A stretch of DNA of 64,000 nt from Nocardiopsis suaedae (GTDB lineage Bacteria > Actinomycetota > Actinomycetes > Streptosporangiales > Streptosporangiaceae): positions 1-64,000 of the forward strand of contig NZ_JAQFWP010000038.1 of assembly GCF_027706745.1 (NCBI RefSeq), read 5' to 3'. The notes below the pieces were generated by a model. The model saw only the letters and a program-made list of their open reading frames with translations, did not search any database and was not told the DNA's origin. The translations under genes were made by a program, and so were the position numbers. Every line of letters starts with the position of its first letter. The stretch's first letter is position 1. Below, piece by piece: positions 34,270-44,100 of the stretch.

Positions 34270-37200
34270 CTATGCCGCCACCGGCTCGGCGGCACCGAAG
34301 CCCCTCGGCAGGAGGAGCTGCTCTCCGTCGGCGATGATCCCGGCCGGCGACTCGTCCAGGGTCGGCGGCGCCTGCGGGCCGCGCATCGGGCAGAGCAGCC
34401 ACAGGCCGAACGGGCGCTCGTTGGCGTCGCGCGCCTGTCCGGCGAGCGCCGCCAGCAGGGAACGGCCCTGGGCGTACCGCGCCAACGGGGTGGCCCGGTA
34501 GGCGAAGACCGGCTTGTCCGCGCCAGCGGCCCGGATGCGCTCCCCGAGGCGCGCGAACACGTCGTCCAGCATCTTCTCGAACGGAGCCGGCCGGTCCTTG
34601 TCCGCCTGCAGCACCATGTCCCAGGACGGCTTGCCGCCCCGCTCCTCGATGAGGGCGTCGAAGGTCGCCACGAACTCGGCCGTGACGTCGAAGGGGACGG
34701 CGCCGCCGCGGTCCGCGATCGCCGCGGCCACGCGCTCGGTGTCAGGCAGCCACGTCTTCAGAGCGAGGTAGCCGCCACGGGGAAGCGCGTGCTCGAGCCG
34801 CGCCCACGCCTGGGCCTCCTCCACCGACACGCCTTCACCGAAGCGGTGGCCGCTCACAGTGGAGGGGGCCAGCGACGTGTACTCGCGCTCCAGGTACCAG
34901 TACTCGGTGCCGTCCTCGATGCGGGAGCACAGCTTCGGGTGGCGCTTCTTGAGGCACTCGTGGAGCTGCCGGTCCGTGGGCCTGGCGAGTTCGGGGAAGC
35001 GGGCCAGGACACGGTCGCGGAGCTGCTGCGGCGTGACGCCGGGGTCGCCCAGGTAGCCGATGGCCTGGGTGATCTGCAGAGCCCGCTCCAAGCCCAGCGC
35101 GGCGGGGTAGAGCTCCAGGCGCGGCGTGGTCCTGGCCTGCTTCGAAGCAGAGGCCGCCAGGATGACGATGTCGGACGAGGCCAGCCGGTCCATGCCCTCC
35201 GGTGCCGGGACCCCGCGCAGGCTCTTCTCCACCTCGGCGGGGGTAGGCAGCGGCGCGTTCTCATCGAGCTCGACGAGCCCGTCGGCGACCGCACCGAGCT
35301 GATCCGCGTAGTCGAAGAGGTCGGCCTCGACCGGGGCCGAGGGGTCGTCCACGATCTGCGCGGCGATCGGCACGCCCATGGTCCGCCACACGACGAACCG
35401 GGGATCGCCGACACGGCTCTCCTCGCTCTCGACCGCGACCCGTACGGCGGCGAGCGCGTAGGCCAGCCGCTGGACCGGGTTGTCGACCGTGGAACCGCGC
35501 ATGGTCAGCAGTTCCTGAGCGATCTGCCGCACGTCGCGGACGCGTCCATGGCGCCCGAGGATCTGCACGACGTCGTCGCGGACGGGGACCAGCAGGCTGG
35601 CGTGCTTGGTCCAGTGGGCACCCGCCTTCGCGAGTGCCTCCGACACGGTCACGTGGGTGAGGCCCAGCGCGGAGGCCACCTCGGTGTGCGTGGGCCACCA
35701 GTTCTCACGGGCGCCGCTGCCTTCGGGAAGCCCGATGAGCTCGCGAAGGACCCTGACCCAGTCCTTGTTCTTGTCCGTGGTCTTCGGGACGAACTGGAGG
35801 ATGACCTGGTCGAGCGAGGCGTCGCGCTTGGCGCGCTCGTCCGCGCCCGAGGGAAGCTTCGCGCGGACGGCGACGGCGTGCTCGGCGGCGTCCAGGCGCT
35901 TGCGCCACTCCGCGGTCAGGCTCGCCAGTTCGTTGCGCACGCCGTAGGTGGTGCCGCGGAGCCTGCGGATCGCCATCACCGGGACTTGGAGCAGGTCTCC
36001 GACGGTCTCGCAGCCGAGGACCCTGCGGGCCATGTCGAGGGCCAGGGCGGTCAGCCCGGCCAGGTGGAGGGGGGTGTCGAGGGTCGCCGTCTCCGCACTG
36101 CGGCGGCGGGTCTCCTCGTCGTCCTCGATGACCGCGTCCTGCGCACCGACGTTGTGGTAGGCGCGCTCCCAGGCCTCACGCATCTGCTGGAGGGACGGGA
36201 AGCGGCCCTTCGGGTCACGCTTGAGCGCCTTGCGGAAGAACGCCGTGAGCGCCGCGCGGTACTGCTCGGGGAAGGCGTTCTCGAGAAGCCGCGGCTCCTC
36301 GAGGTCCGACGGATAGAAGTCGGGATCGACTCCGTCGTCGTCCCAGACGGGCAGCTCGCCGGTGGCCATTTCGTGCAGGGTGACCGCGAGCGCGTAGCGC
36401 TCGGCGTCCTCGTCGTAGGTCCGCCCGTCGGCGTTCTTCGGGAGGAAGGGGTCCAGGTAGCCGCGGGTTCCGGCCGTCGTGTTCTCAACAGGGGCGGAGG
36501 AGAGCGAGAAGTCGAAGAGGATCAGGGCCTGGGCCTTCTTGTTCGTCTCGCGAACCCCGATGTTGGCGGGCTTGATGTCGCGGTGGAAGACGCCCTTCTC
36601 TTCCAGATGCTCCAGCGCGTCGAACAGGTGCTGGCCGAAGCGGAGGAGTTCCCCCCTCCCGAGGGCCCCGTCCTTAGTGAGGTAGTCGGCCAGGGTCTGC
36701 TCACCGGCCCGTTCTAGCACGAGGACCGTGCGGTCGCCGATCTGCTGGATGCCTTCGTCGCCTGCCAGGGACACGATGCGCTGGCTCCCGGCGACGCGGG
36801 CGATCGTCTCGGCCTCCCTCTCCAGGATCGCCGGGGCCCGGTCGGAGTCCACGGCGACCTTGTAGACCATCCTCCGCTTGCCCGCCCGGTCCTTGACGAG
36901 CAGGGCTCGGGAGGTCGCACCGGTCCCCAGCACGCTTTCGACCGTGATGCCCTGCTGGATCTCGTCACCCTTGCCGGCCACCAGCGGGTCGGTGACGACC
37001 TCCGGGCGGGTCAGGTACTCCTCGACGTCGTCGAGGCGCCGCAGGAAGGTGTGGACGTTGGGCAGTCGGTCGCCTGGGCTTCGGTGGGTGGCATCGCGGA
37101 CGAGGGTGTCGACCGGCGGGGCGACGCTGTCACTGACCGTGGACGGTGTCAGAGCACCGTGCTCGCGGATGTGCTCGCTGAGTGCGCTGCGGTCCCGTCC

Positions 37201-38514
37201 GGGCGGCTGCCCGGTGAAGATCAGGTAGGCGAGGGCGCCGAGCCCGAAGATGTCCAGGGCGCGGGCGTCCCCGCCGATCTCCGGGAACTCCGGTGCGAGG
37301 TAGGCCTGTGCCGCCGCCTCGACGTGGTCGGCGAGGACACGGGAGCCGAGGGCCTGTTCCAGGGTGTGCGTGGACGGGAGCAGAGTCGCCTGGCCCGTGG
37401 CGGTCGCGGCCCGCATGTTCTCGCTCGCCGCGACCTGCCAGTCGGCGATGCGCAGGCGGGGATACTCCCCATCGAGCTCCACCCATACGCTCCGTGCCGC
37501 CAAGGCGCGGTGCGAGAGCCGGTTCCGGTGGGCATGATTTACGGCCTCCGCGAGCTGGCGGACCATCTCCAGGCGTGTGTCGATCTCCAGGTCCGCGCCG
37601 GACTCGGCCATGTAGTGGTCGAGCCGCTGCCAGGCGGGGCGATGCCGGAAGACGACCCCCGGCCCCCGGCCGTCGATCACCCCGAAGTCCTCGGCCCGCA
37701 CGATGCCCTGGTGGGAGACCCCGTCGAGGGAGAGGTACTCGCGTCGGGCGGCGCGCTTGACCGAGAGGGCCTCCTCCTCGGTCGCGTCCTTGCCGTGATG
37801 GTAGAGCCGCACCCGCGCCGAGCTGCCGAGCTCGGTGTGCTTGGCGAGGAAGTCCGTCCAGGTCGGGCCGCTCTCGAAGGAGCGCCTCTCGAGCGTGTAG
37901 GAGCCGAGTTCGAGATTGCGGTCCAGCGGTTGGGCACCGATCTCCTGCATGAGGCGGGTGACGTTCTTCAGGAACTGCGGTGAGGGCCGCTGCTGGCTCG
38001 GCTGCTCCACGAGGCCGGACCAGATCCCCGGCAGCCCGGTCCTGTTCTCCAGGCCTTCGCGCCCGAACACCCATTCACGCTGGTTCTCGTCGAACTCGCA
38101 CCGCAGGTCGTCGGCGGAGAGGAAGACGGCGCCCGTGATGAAGGGGACGCGGACGTCGTGCATGCTCAGCTTCGAAGCCGCCCATTGGAAGCGCTGCTTG
38201 ATCTCCTTGGCCTTCTGGTCCACGAAGTAGAGCGGGTTGTCATAGGTCCACCGGCGGCGCCCCTGTGAGGCGAAGGTCCAGGCCCTGCCCTGGTTCGTGG
38301 CCCGGCCCGGGTGGCTCTTGATCTCGACGAGGAAGACGCCGGTCGGCGCCACGAGCAGCAGATCGCACTCGCGGATGCGCCCGTTGGCCGAAGTGAAGGA
38401 GAAGCCCTGCCAGCCCCGGTACGGGTGGCGGTCGGGCATCAGCGCCCTGACATGGTCCAGCGCGGCCTGCTCCCAGGGGTAGTCAGAGGGCTTGCCCCAC
38501 CATCGGTCGGCCAT
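34270..38514 (-). CDS. pglW: BREX type 2 serine/threonine kinase PglW with NERD domain
   Basis: The protein of about 1414 residues opens with a NERD nuclease-related domain (WEQAALDHVRAL...; Asp51 in ECDLLLV and Glu64-Ile-Lys66 in LVEIKSH). A kinase-like domain at about 215-500 has degenerate catalytic motifs (SHRALAARS for HRDxxxxN, IADW for DFG) and looks inactive. A second kinase (about 515-830) is intact: HRDIKPANIG near 643, then DFS instead of DFG. The long C-terminus has no recognised domain. PglW is the kinase of the Pgl/BREX-2 system. The ATG starts MADRWWGKPSDYPW; a longer open frame to 38619 lacks support. It is probably transcribed from the promoter at 38703-38731. Confidence 0.93.
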   Translation of the reverse strand: MADRWWGKPSDYPWEQAALDHVRALMPDRHPYRGWQGFSFTSANGRIRECDLLLVAPTGVFLVEIKSHPGRATNQGRAWTFASQGRRRWTYDNPLYFVDQKAKEIKQRFQWAASKLSMHDVRVPFITGAVFLSADDLRCEFDENQREWVFGREGLENRTGLPGIWSGLVEQPSQQRPSPQFLKNVTRLMQEIGAQPLDRNLELGSYTLERRSFESGPTWTDFLAKHTELGSSARVRLYHHGKDATEEEALSVKRAARREYLSLDGVSHQGIVRAEDFGVIDGRGPGVVFRHRPAWQRLDHYMAESGADLEIDTRLEMVRQLAEAVNHAHRNRLSHRALAARSVWVELDGEYPRLRIADWQVAASENMRAATATGQATLLPSTHTLEQALGSRVLADHVEAAAQAYLAPEFPEIGGDARALDIFGLGALAYLIFTGQPPGRDRSALSEHIREHGALTPSTVSDSVAPPVDTLVRDATHRSPGDRLPNVHTFLRRLDDVEEYLTRPEVVTDPLVAGKGDEIQQGITVESVLGTGATSRALLVKDRAGKRRMVYKVAVDSDRAPAILEREAETIARVAGSQRIVSLAGDEGIQQIGDRTVLVLERAGEQTLADYLTKDGALGRGELLRFGQHLFDALEHLEEKGVFHRDIKPANIGVRETNKKAQALILFDFSLSSAPVENTTAGTRGYLDPFLPKNADGRTYDEDAERYALAVTLHEMATGELPVWDDDGVDPDFYPSDLEEPRLLENAFPEQYRAALTAFFRKALKRDPKGRFPSLQQMREAWERAYHNVGAQDAVIEDDEETRRRSAETATLDTPLHLAGLTALALDMARRVLGCETVGDLLQVPVMAIRRLRGTTYGVRNELASLTAEWRKRLDAAEHAVAVRAKLPSGADERAKRDASLDQVILQFVPKTTDKNKDWVRVLRELIGLPEGSGARENWWPTHTEVASALGLTHVTVSEALAKAGAHWTKHASLLVPVRDDVVQILGRHGRVRDVRQIAQELLTMRGSTVDNPVQRLAYALAAVRVAVESEESRVGDPRFVVWRTMGVPIAAQIVDDPSAPVEADLFDYADQLGAVADGLVELDENAPLPTPAEVEKSLRGVPAPEGMDRLASSDIVILAASASKQARTTPRLELYPAALGLERALQITQAIGYLGDPGVTPQQLRDRVLARFPELARPTDRQLHECLKKRHPKLCSRIEDGTEYWYLEREYTSLAPSTVSGHRFGEGVSVEEAQAWARLEHALPRGGYLALKTWLPDTERVAAAIADRGGAVPFDVTAEFVATFDALIEERGGKPSWDMVLQADKDRPAPFEKMLDDVFARLGERIRAAGADKPVFAYRATPLARYAQGRSLLAALAGQARDANERPFGLWLLCPMRGPQAPPTLDESPAGIIADGEQLLLPRGFGAAEPVAA

Positions 38515-38702
38515 GGCGTCCCGGTCCCGCCTTCCCGTGAACGTTGGTGCTCCGAGGGGCCAGCATACGGCGCCCGAGGTGGACTCCGCGCTTTGAAGCC
38601 CGCCCTTATCGGCCGTCACTCAGTCCTCATGCGCCGCATGGAGCAGTAACGCATTCATCACGATGCACACATCGGAACTGGTGAAGCCATCCCACAATGC
38701 GG

Positions 38703-38731
38703 TTCATATATCCCCTTCAGCTCACGAGCAA
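38703..38731 (-). promoter_or_regulatory. Predicted pglW promoter
   Basis: On the minus strand TTGCTC (38726-38731) and TATGAA (38703-38708) are separated by 17 bases. This would give an untranslated leader of about 180 bases before the pglW ATG. Confidence 0.45.
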
Positions 38732-38771
38732 CCGCCTCCAGACCGACTCCGGCCACATCGGCGCCCCGTGA

Positions 38772-38806
38772 AAGCAATTGCTTGAGGGAATGAACCAGCG
38801 CATACC
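38772..38806 (+). promoter_or_regulatory. Predicted promoter of the Beta-family gene with 12-bp palindrome over the -35
   Basis: The perfect palindrome AAGCAATTGCTT (38772-38783) overlaps a TTGCTT -35. CATACC (38801-38806) follows after 17 bases, 20 bases before the ATG. The palindrome is a plausible repressor site. Confidence 0.4.
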
Positions 38807-38825
38807 CCACAAGGGAGGCCGGGAC

Positions 38826-39851
38826 ATGCGCTACCAGCCGATCCTCAAGGGCCGCAAGGGGGAGATCAGGGCGCTGAAGAAGCTGTCTGATCGCCAGAAA
38901 CAGGAGATCCACCCCCTGATCGAATTGACGCCCTCCGGCACGAAGGACGAGGTCAGCACCGGAGAGTTTGGGGAGGAGGTCCGGTCACTCGCTCTGAAAG
39001 GCACGTTCGCCATCGATGCGTCGTCCGGCGGCCCCAACGCGCTCAGCGAGATCGGCGCGGGGTTCGCCGACGGGCTGATTCCGGGGGTCGGATGCCATCC
39101 GCTCCTCGTTCCCGTCATCCGGCTCACCGACTCCGTTAAGGCTCTCCAGGCCGCCGGCAGCGTCGACGAGGCACATGGGGCCGGTTTCTGCCTCCGTTTC
39201 CCGGTCGTGGACAACGACGCCGGAGAAGAGGAGATGGGGGCAAGGCTCCCTGGGCTCCTCGAGCACGTGGGCTCTGGCCCATCGGACATCGACCTGCTCC
39301 TCGACATGCAGGCCGTCCGCTCCCCCCAAAGGGTGGAGAGCGCCGCAGAGTCCGGGTTCCGCCTGATCGACCGTATAGCCGAGCACGGGTGGCGCAGCAT
39401 CACGCTGGCCGCGGGGGCTTTTCCGAAGAATCTGGACGACGTCCCTCTGGGACAGGCCAGCGAATTCACACGCTACGATGCACTCCTCTGGAATGCGTTG
39501 ATGTACAGAACAAAGGGCGCGGACATGGGTTACGCCGACTACGGAGTCGCCCACCCGGAACACACCTCCGGAAGGGGAATTCCCCACCCGAATCTGCGGT
39601 ACACACACGAGCAGAGTTGGATCGCTTACAAGAGACCGAGAGAGGTCAAAGGGATCTTTCGAAGCATCTGCGAGGACCTTGTCGCAAGCGACATATGGCC
39701 AGGACCGGACTTCTCCTGGGGTGACCGGTGGATCCACGACTGCGCCACAGGACGAGGAGGGACGGGAAGTCCCACAGAGTGGCGGGCCGTCGCCACCTCC
39801 CACCACATCGCGACCGTGGTCGACCGCTTGACCAGAATCGGTCGGCCGTGA
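38826..39851 (+). CDS. Beta family protein (PF14350-like) of unknown function
   Basis: The 341 residues begin MRYQPILKGRKGEIRALKKLSDRQKQEIHPLIEL, the hallmark opening of the Beta protein family found in phages and in bacterial defence or toxin neighbourhoods. A TIM-barrel-like alternation is suggested by repeated hydrophobic strands (FCLRFPVVD, IDLLLDM, SITLAAGAFP). No catalytic residues can be named with certainty. The ATG follows GGGAGG by eight bases, which rules out the longer frame from 38778. It diverges from pglW and converges on jetD. A defence-related role is inferred from position only. Confidence 0.8.
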   Translation: MRYQPILKGRKGEIRALKKLSDRQKQEIHPLIELTPSGTKDEVSTGEFGEEVRSLALKGTFAIDASSGGPNALSEIGAGFADGLIPGVGCHPLLVPVIRLTDSVKALQAAGSVDEAHGAGFCLRFPVVDNDAGEEEMGARLPGLLEHVGSGPSDIDLLLDMQAVRSPQRVESAAESGFRLIDRIAEHGWRSITLAAGAFPKNLDDVPLGQASEFTRYDALLWNALMYRTKGADMGYADYGVAHPEHTSGRGIPHPNLRYTHEQSWIAYKRPREVKGIFRSICEDLVASDIWPGPDFSWGDRWIHDCATGRGGTGSPTEWRAVATSHHIATVVDRLTRIGRP

Positions 39852-39925
39852 TCCTGTACCGGACGCCACCGCACCTGCAGAGGCCGGAGACGGCTCGCCG
39901 CCCGCCCCGGCAACGAGAGCTGTAC

Positions 39926-41191
39926 TCATCTGGGCATCGCGAGGGCCAGATCCCCGATCAAGGCGTCGAGGACCGACTCTTCCTCAATGCGCCTGCCGTG
40001 GTGTTCCAGAGCCGCTGCCAGGTCCTCATCCCAGTCTGCCTCCACATAAGCCCCGGATAGTGGCCTGCTCTGCTCGACCTGTCGCAATGCCTCCAGGTAG
40101 TCGGCGGTCCTGAACCTCCAGGGGCTCCAGCCGAAGCGCCGGTGGAGGTGGTTGGCGATGCGGATGCCTCCCCAGTCGAAGTCCCCGTGGTAGTGCAGTT
40201 CGGCCCCCGCGTCACTGAGCCCGCGGAGTAGGGCCGAGGCCGCCGCGCTCGGTTGGCCCTGCAGGCAGACCAGCGGCGGGCAGTCGGCCCCGAGGAGGTC
40301 CGCGGCCGCTGCGATGACCGCCGGGTTCTCGCACACCCGCACCACGCTCCCGGCCAGCAGGCCGACCGGGGGATCCGTCACCACTTGGCGCAGCGTGAGG
40401 ACCATCGGCTGCCCGCCCGCCTTGAGAGCGGCGAGCGCTCTTCCGGTGGGCGTTCGGGCGTCGCCGGGCAGCCCCACGGTGAGCACCGTCGACGACAGGT
40501 CGTCCTTGAGCAGTCCGACCGCCGCCCATGTTTCCCTTCGCTCCTCGGTCCCTCCTCCAGAGGATGAGCCGACCATGGCCCGTGCGGCCTTCAGGGCGAG
40601 CGTCGCCAGCGGACGCCCGTCATCAAGGGCGTGGGCGTCCCCGCAGACTCGTGCGGCGAACGTTCCCAGGCCTTCCCCTTTGGCGGGCAGTGCGGCGATG
40701 ACGTCGGCCAGGCGGGCGAGAACCGGGGCCGCGTCCTCTGGCCCGCCGAGCAGACGCCCTGCCAGACCCGTCCCGCGTAGCTCCGTGCACCAGTCGGCCA
40801 GAGCAGGCGTGTGGCCGCACACGTGTTCCAGCGGGGCGAAAGCCGAATCCCATGCATCTCTCAGCGCGGCCTCGGCTTCGGAGCGGAGCCGAACGGGACC
40901 GGTGAGGGCTTCGACGGCCTGAGCGAGCCCTTCCGGGCTCGCGCCCGACCTCCGGAGGACGGCGTCCACCGCCTCGAGGGACACGGTCAGCGCCCGCCCC
41001 CTTCGAGGCGGCCTGCCCAGGAGGCGTTCGGCTGCGGCGCGCTGGCCCTGCTCGGCCCGGGTGAGCGTGACGGTCCCGGTGAGCGGGCGCCCCTTTTCCA
41101 TGCGGTCACGGACCCGTTCCACCAGCCAGCGCGCGTCGGGGTCGCCCAGCAGCCGCTCCAAGCGTGGACGGTCCACAGCGCCTTCCATCAT
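39926..41191 (-). CDS. jetD: Wadjet type II subunit JetD (TIGR02679, DUF2399/DUF3323)
   Basis: The protein of about 421 residues matches the TIGR02679 family, with DUF2399 at the C-terminus. A TOPRIM-like acidic motif ELHYHGDFDWGGIRIAN lies near residue 335, and SGAYVEADWDEDL lies near 385. JetD is the nuclease subunit of Wadjet, which recognises and cuts closed circular plasmid DNA after loop extrusion by JetABC. The ATG overlaps the jetC stop as ATGA. It is the last gene of the four-gene jet operon; the order JetA-B-C-D is canonical. Confidence 0.92.
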   Translation of the reverse strand: MMEGAVDRPRLERLLGDPDARWLVERVRDRMEKGRPLTGTVTLTRAEQGQRAAAERLLGRPPRRGRALTVSLEAVDAVLRRSGASPEGLAQAVEALTGPVRLRSEAEAALRDAWDSAFAPLEHVCGHTPALADWCTELRGTGLAGRLLGGPEDAAPVLARLADVIAALPAKGEGLGTFAARVCGDAHALDDGRPLATLALKAARAMVGSSSGGGTEERRETWAAVGLLKDDLSSTVLTVGLPGDARTPTGRALAALKAGGQPMVLTLRQVVTDPPVGLLAGSVVRVCENPAVIAAAADLLGADCPPLVCLQGQPSAAASALLRGLSDAGAELHYHGDFDWGGIRIANHLHRRFGWSPWRFRTADYLEALRQVEQSRPLSGAYVEADWDEDLAAALEHHGRRIEEESVLDALIGDLALAMPR

Positions 41192-44100
41192 CCCCACAGC
41201 ACATCCTGCCCTTCGTACGCAGTGGCGGGCACGGGTTCGGAGTGGGACGCCGGTCCCTCACTCGGGGGGTCCTGCGCGCGCGTTCGGCGGTACCCGTCCC
41301 ACCACCAGCGCGTCACCAAGACCGCGGCGACCCCCTCGGAACGGGCCAGCTGGGCGATGGCGAGCCCGGGGACCTCGGGATAGCAGCCCCATTCCCGTTC
41401 GCTCGTCATCACCACGTCCAGATCGAAGGCGGCCAACAGCCCGAGGCATTTGGCGCGGGCGTTGTCGTCCACTCCTGCGAACGCCTCATCGAGAGTCACC
41501 AAGCGCGGAGCGTGGGGGTTGCCTGCGCTCGCGTAGTGCGAGGAGGCGGCTGCGAAGAGCGGAATCGACATGGACAGCACGCGTTCGCCTCCGGAGGCGG
41601 GCCCGGAAGCGCTCTTCCACCCGCCGTGGCCTCGCCGCTCGACGGCGAACTCGTGCCAGGCCCGGTAGTCCAACGCCTCGGTCAGGTGCTCCATCCACGT
41701 CCCGCCGGCCTGGTCCCGCGAACGCACACGCTCGATCTGCTCTTGGAGGAAGGCGCCCATGGCCTCCCGGTCCTCCTGCGACCAGGCCGCGCTGTCCTGG
41801 TAGAGGCGCGACCGCGCCGCCTCCAACCCGGGCGGGGCGCTCTTCCGGGACGGCCGCCAGACCAGGCGCAGCCGCATCCCGGTGCTCGTCGGCCGCTGCT
41901 CCAGCTCGGTGTTCATGGCCGCCACCTGGCGGTCCGCGGCCACGATGAGCTCCTGGAGGGTTCCGGCGATCTCGGTGATCAGATGGTTCTCCAGGATCTC
42001 CCGCTCGCGTGCCGAGAGGATGCGCCTGCGCTCGTCGATCTCCCGCTCGAGCACGTCCACCAGCTCCGGTACGAGGCGCTCACGCCCTTGGAACACCACG
42101 TGCACGACCACCCCGTCGTCCCCGGACTGGGCGGTGGCCTGATGCCCCCGCGCGGACAGCGCATCCCTGAGCGCGGTGACCTCGGCGGACAACCGCCGTT
42201 GGACGCGCTCCCAGGCGTTCTGCGAGGCGTCGGTTCCGGACAGCTCTGCATCGACCTCGCGGGCGAGCCTGACGGCAGGGCTCGGCGCCCACTCCTCGTC
42301 AACGGAGGGGACGACCAGGTCGGGGAGGGCGACGCTGATGAGGCCCGTGCCCGCGAAACGGCGCAGCGCGGCCACGGCTTCGGCGCGTTCCTGCGCTGCT
42401 CGGTCGATCTCCTCCCCGAGGTGCTCGATGCGGGCCTGAGCGATCCCCCGCTCCTCCCGCGCTTCGCTCCCACGTCTGCGTGCGTCGTCCTGGTTCCTCT
42501 GGCAGGCCCGCTGGGCCGCCTGGTTGGCGGAGATCCTTCGGTGCAGGTCTTCGACCGCCTCTCCGACAGTGCTCTGCAGAACCCGGAAGTTCTCTTCGGC
42601 CGCCGCCGCCTCGTCCGCCGCTTCCAGCGCGCGCTCGGCAAGGGCGGTCGAGTGCTCTCGGTGGCGTTGGGCCTCCTCGTCCCGTTCCCGTACCGCGTAC
42701 TCGGCGTCCATGCGCTCCTTAGCGGCGGGCCACAGGGCCGCGAGACCGAGGCGGTACTCCACGAGTGCATGCCTCAGACCAGTGACGGCGTCCGGTGGGA
42801 TCGAGAGCTCCTCTGACTCCAGCCACAGTTCCGTGGCGGCCTCCTCGGCCTCCCGCGCGCGCTCGGCGGCCCGGCCCGCCATGGCCTCACGGTGGCGCCC
42901 CGCCTCCTGGAACTGCTTCTCGGCTGCCAGAAGCGAAGCCTGTGCGGCCCGCAGCCGCTCGTCACCCGGATAGGCCGCCCGTTCCCGGGAGAGGACCCTG
43001 CGGCGCTCCGACTCCCTACGCTCATCCGCTTCGAGCGTGTCCACGTGTGCCGTGACATCGGCCAGCTCGCGCTCCAGCTCCACGATACGGGCCCTTCGGG
43101 CGGCCTCCCGTGCACCCTCCCCCACGTACTCCGCATGCTCCTTGGCCCAACGGCCGGACAGTACCCCGGTCCGGAAGGCGCCCTGTACGTCCACACACGT
43201 GGCGGAGGACTCGGCGCCCTCCTGCTCCTCCTCCAGCGACCCCAGTCCCACCGAGGCGAGGAGCCGGTCGACCGCTTCCTCGGTCACCTCCGCGGCCTGC
43301 GGATCGTCGCGGTCGATGGCGGGACGGAGGATCTCGCGGAGCGAGGGGCCGGGCACTGGGCCCCCGGCCGCAAGGGCGGTGTCGCCGGTCGGGGGCACCC
43401 GGCCATCTTGGGACGCCACCCAGGCGTCCAGCAGTCCCGCCGCTTCCAGCGCGGCCTCCAGGCCGGCTCGCTGCTCTGGGGCGACTCCGTCTCGGAAGTC
43501 CACCAGCTTCCACAGGGGCGCACCCGGCCTCCCCTCCCGCACGTGCAGGTCGCGGGTGTGCGGGGCAGGCGGCACGGACTGGCCCCCTTGCCGCAGCCCC
43601 TCGAGCTCTGCGTCCAGTTCTCCGGAACGCCGCCGCGCCTCGTCGAGCGCGAAGCCCAGCCGAGCGATCGAGTCGGCCAGCCCGTGGTCGGCGCTCTGCG
43701 CCGCCTCCTCAGCCGCGTCCCGGGCGGGGTCCGGTCCCTCTTGCAGCTCCATCCAGTCCTGGAGGAGGTCGAGTGCCCCTTCCGGATCGGCCAAGCGCAA
43801 TTCGGTGCACGACCGGAGGTAGTCGCGGACTTCGGACAGCAGCGCATGCTTCTCGTGGTCCAGTGCCTGCTGTGCCACCGTCCGCTCTCGTTCACGCTCG
43901 GCCGTGCTTTCCTCGGCCTCCGTGAGCCGCTCCTCGGCCTGCCGACGCCGAGCCGCAGAAGCCTCCGCTTCGCGGACGAGGTCATCGACACGGGCCAATG
44001 CGCGCTCACGGCGGTCGGTGAGTTCTGTGGCCTCGCGGCGTGCCGCCGACATCGCTCCCGTCTCCGAGGCCTCTTCATCGTCCTGGCGGTCGAGGTGCTC

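Larger units (their letters stand above)
38515..38825. other. Divergent intergenic region between pglW and the Beta-family gene
   Basis: About 310 bases, AT-richer than the flanks, holding two predicted divergent promoters (listed separately) and no convincing gene. Confidence 0.5.

Noticed and set aside
38658-38912. An 84-codon minus-strand ORF upstream of pglW
   Set aside because: It overlaps the start of the Beta-family gene, which has a strong ribosome site and family similarity.
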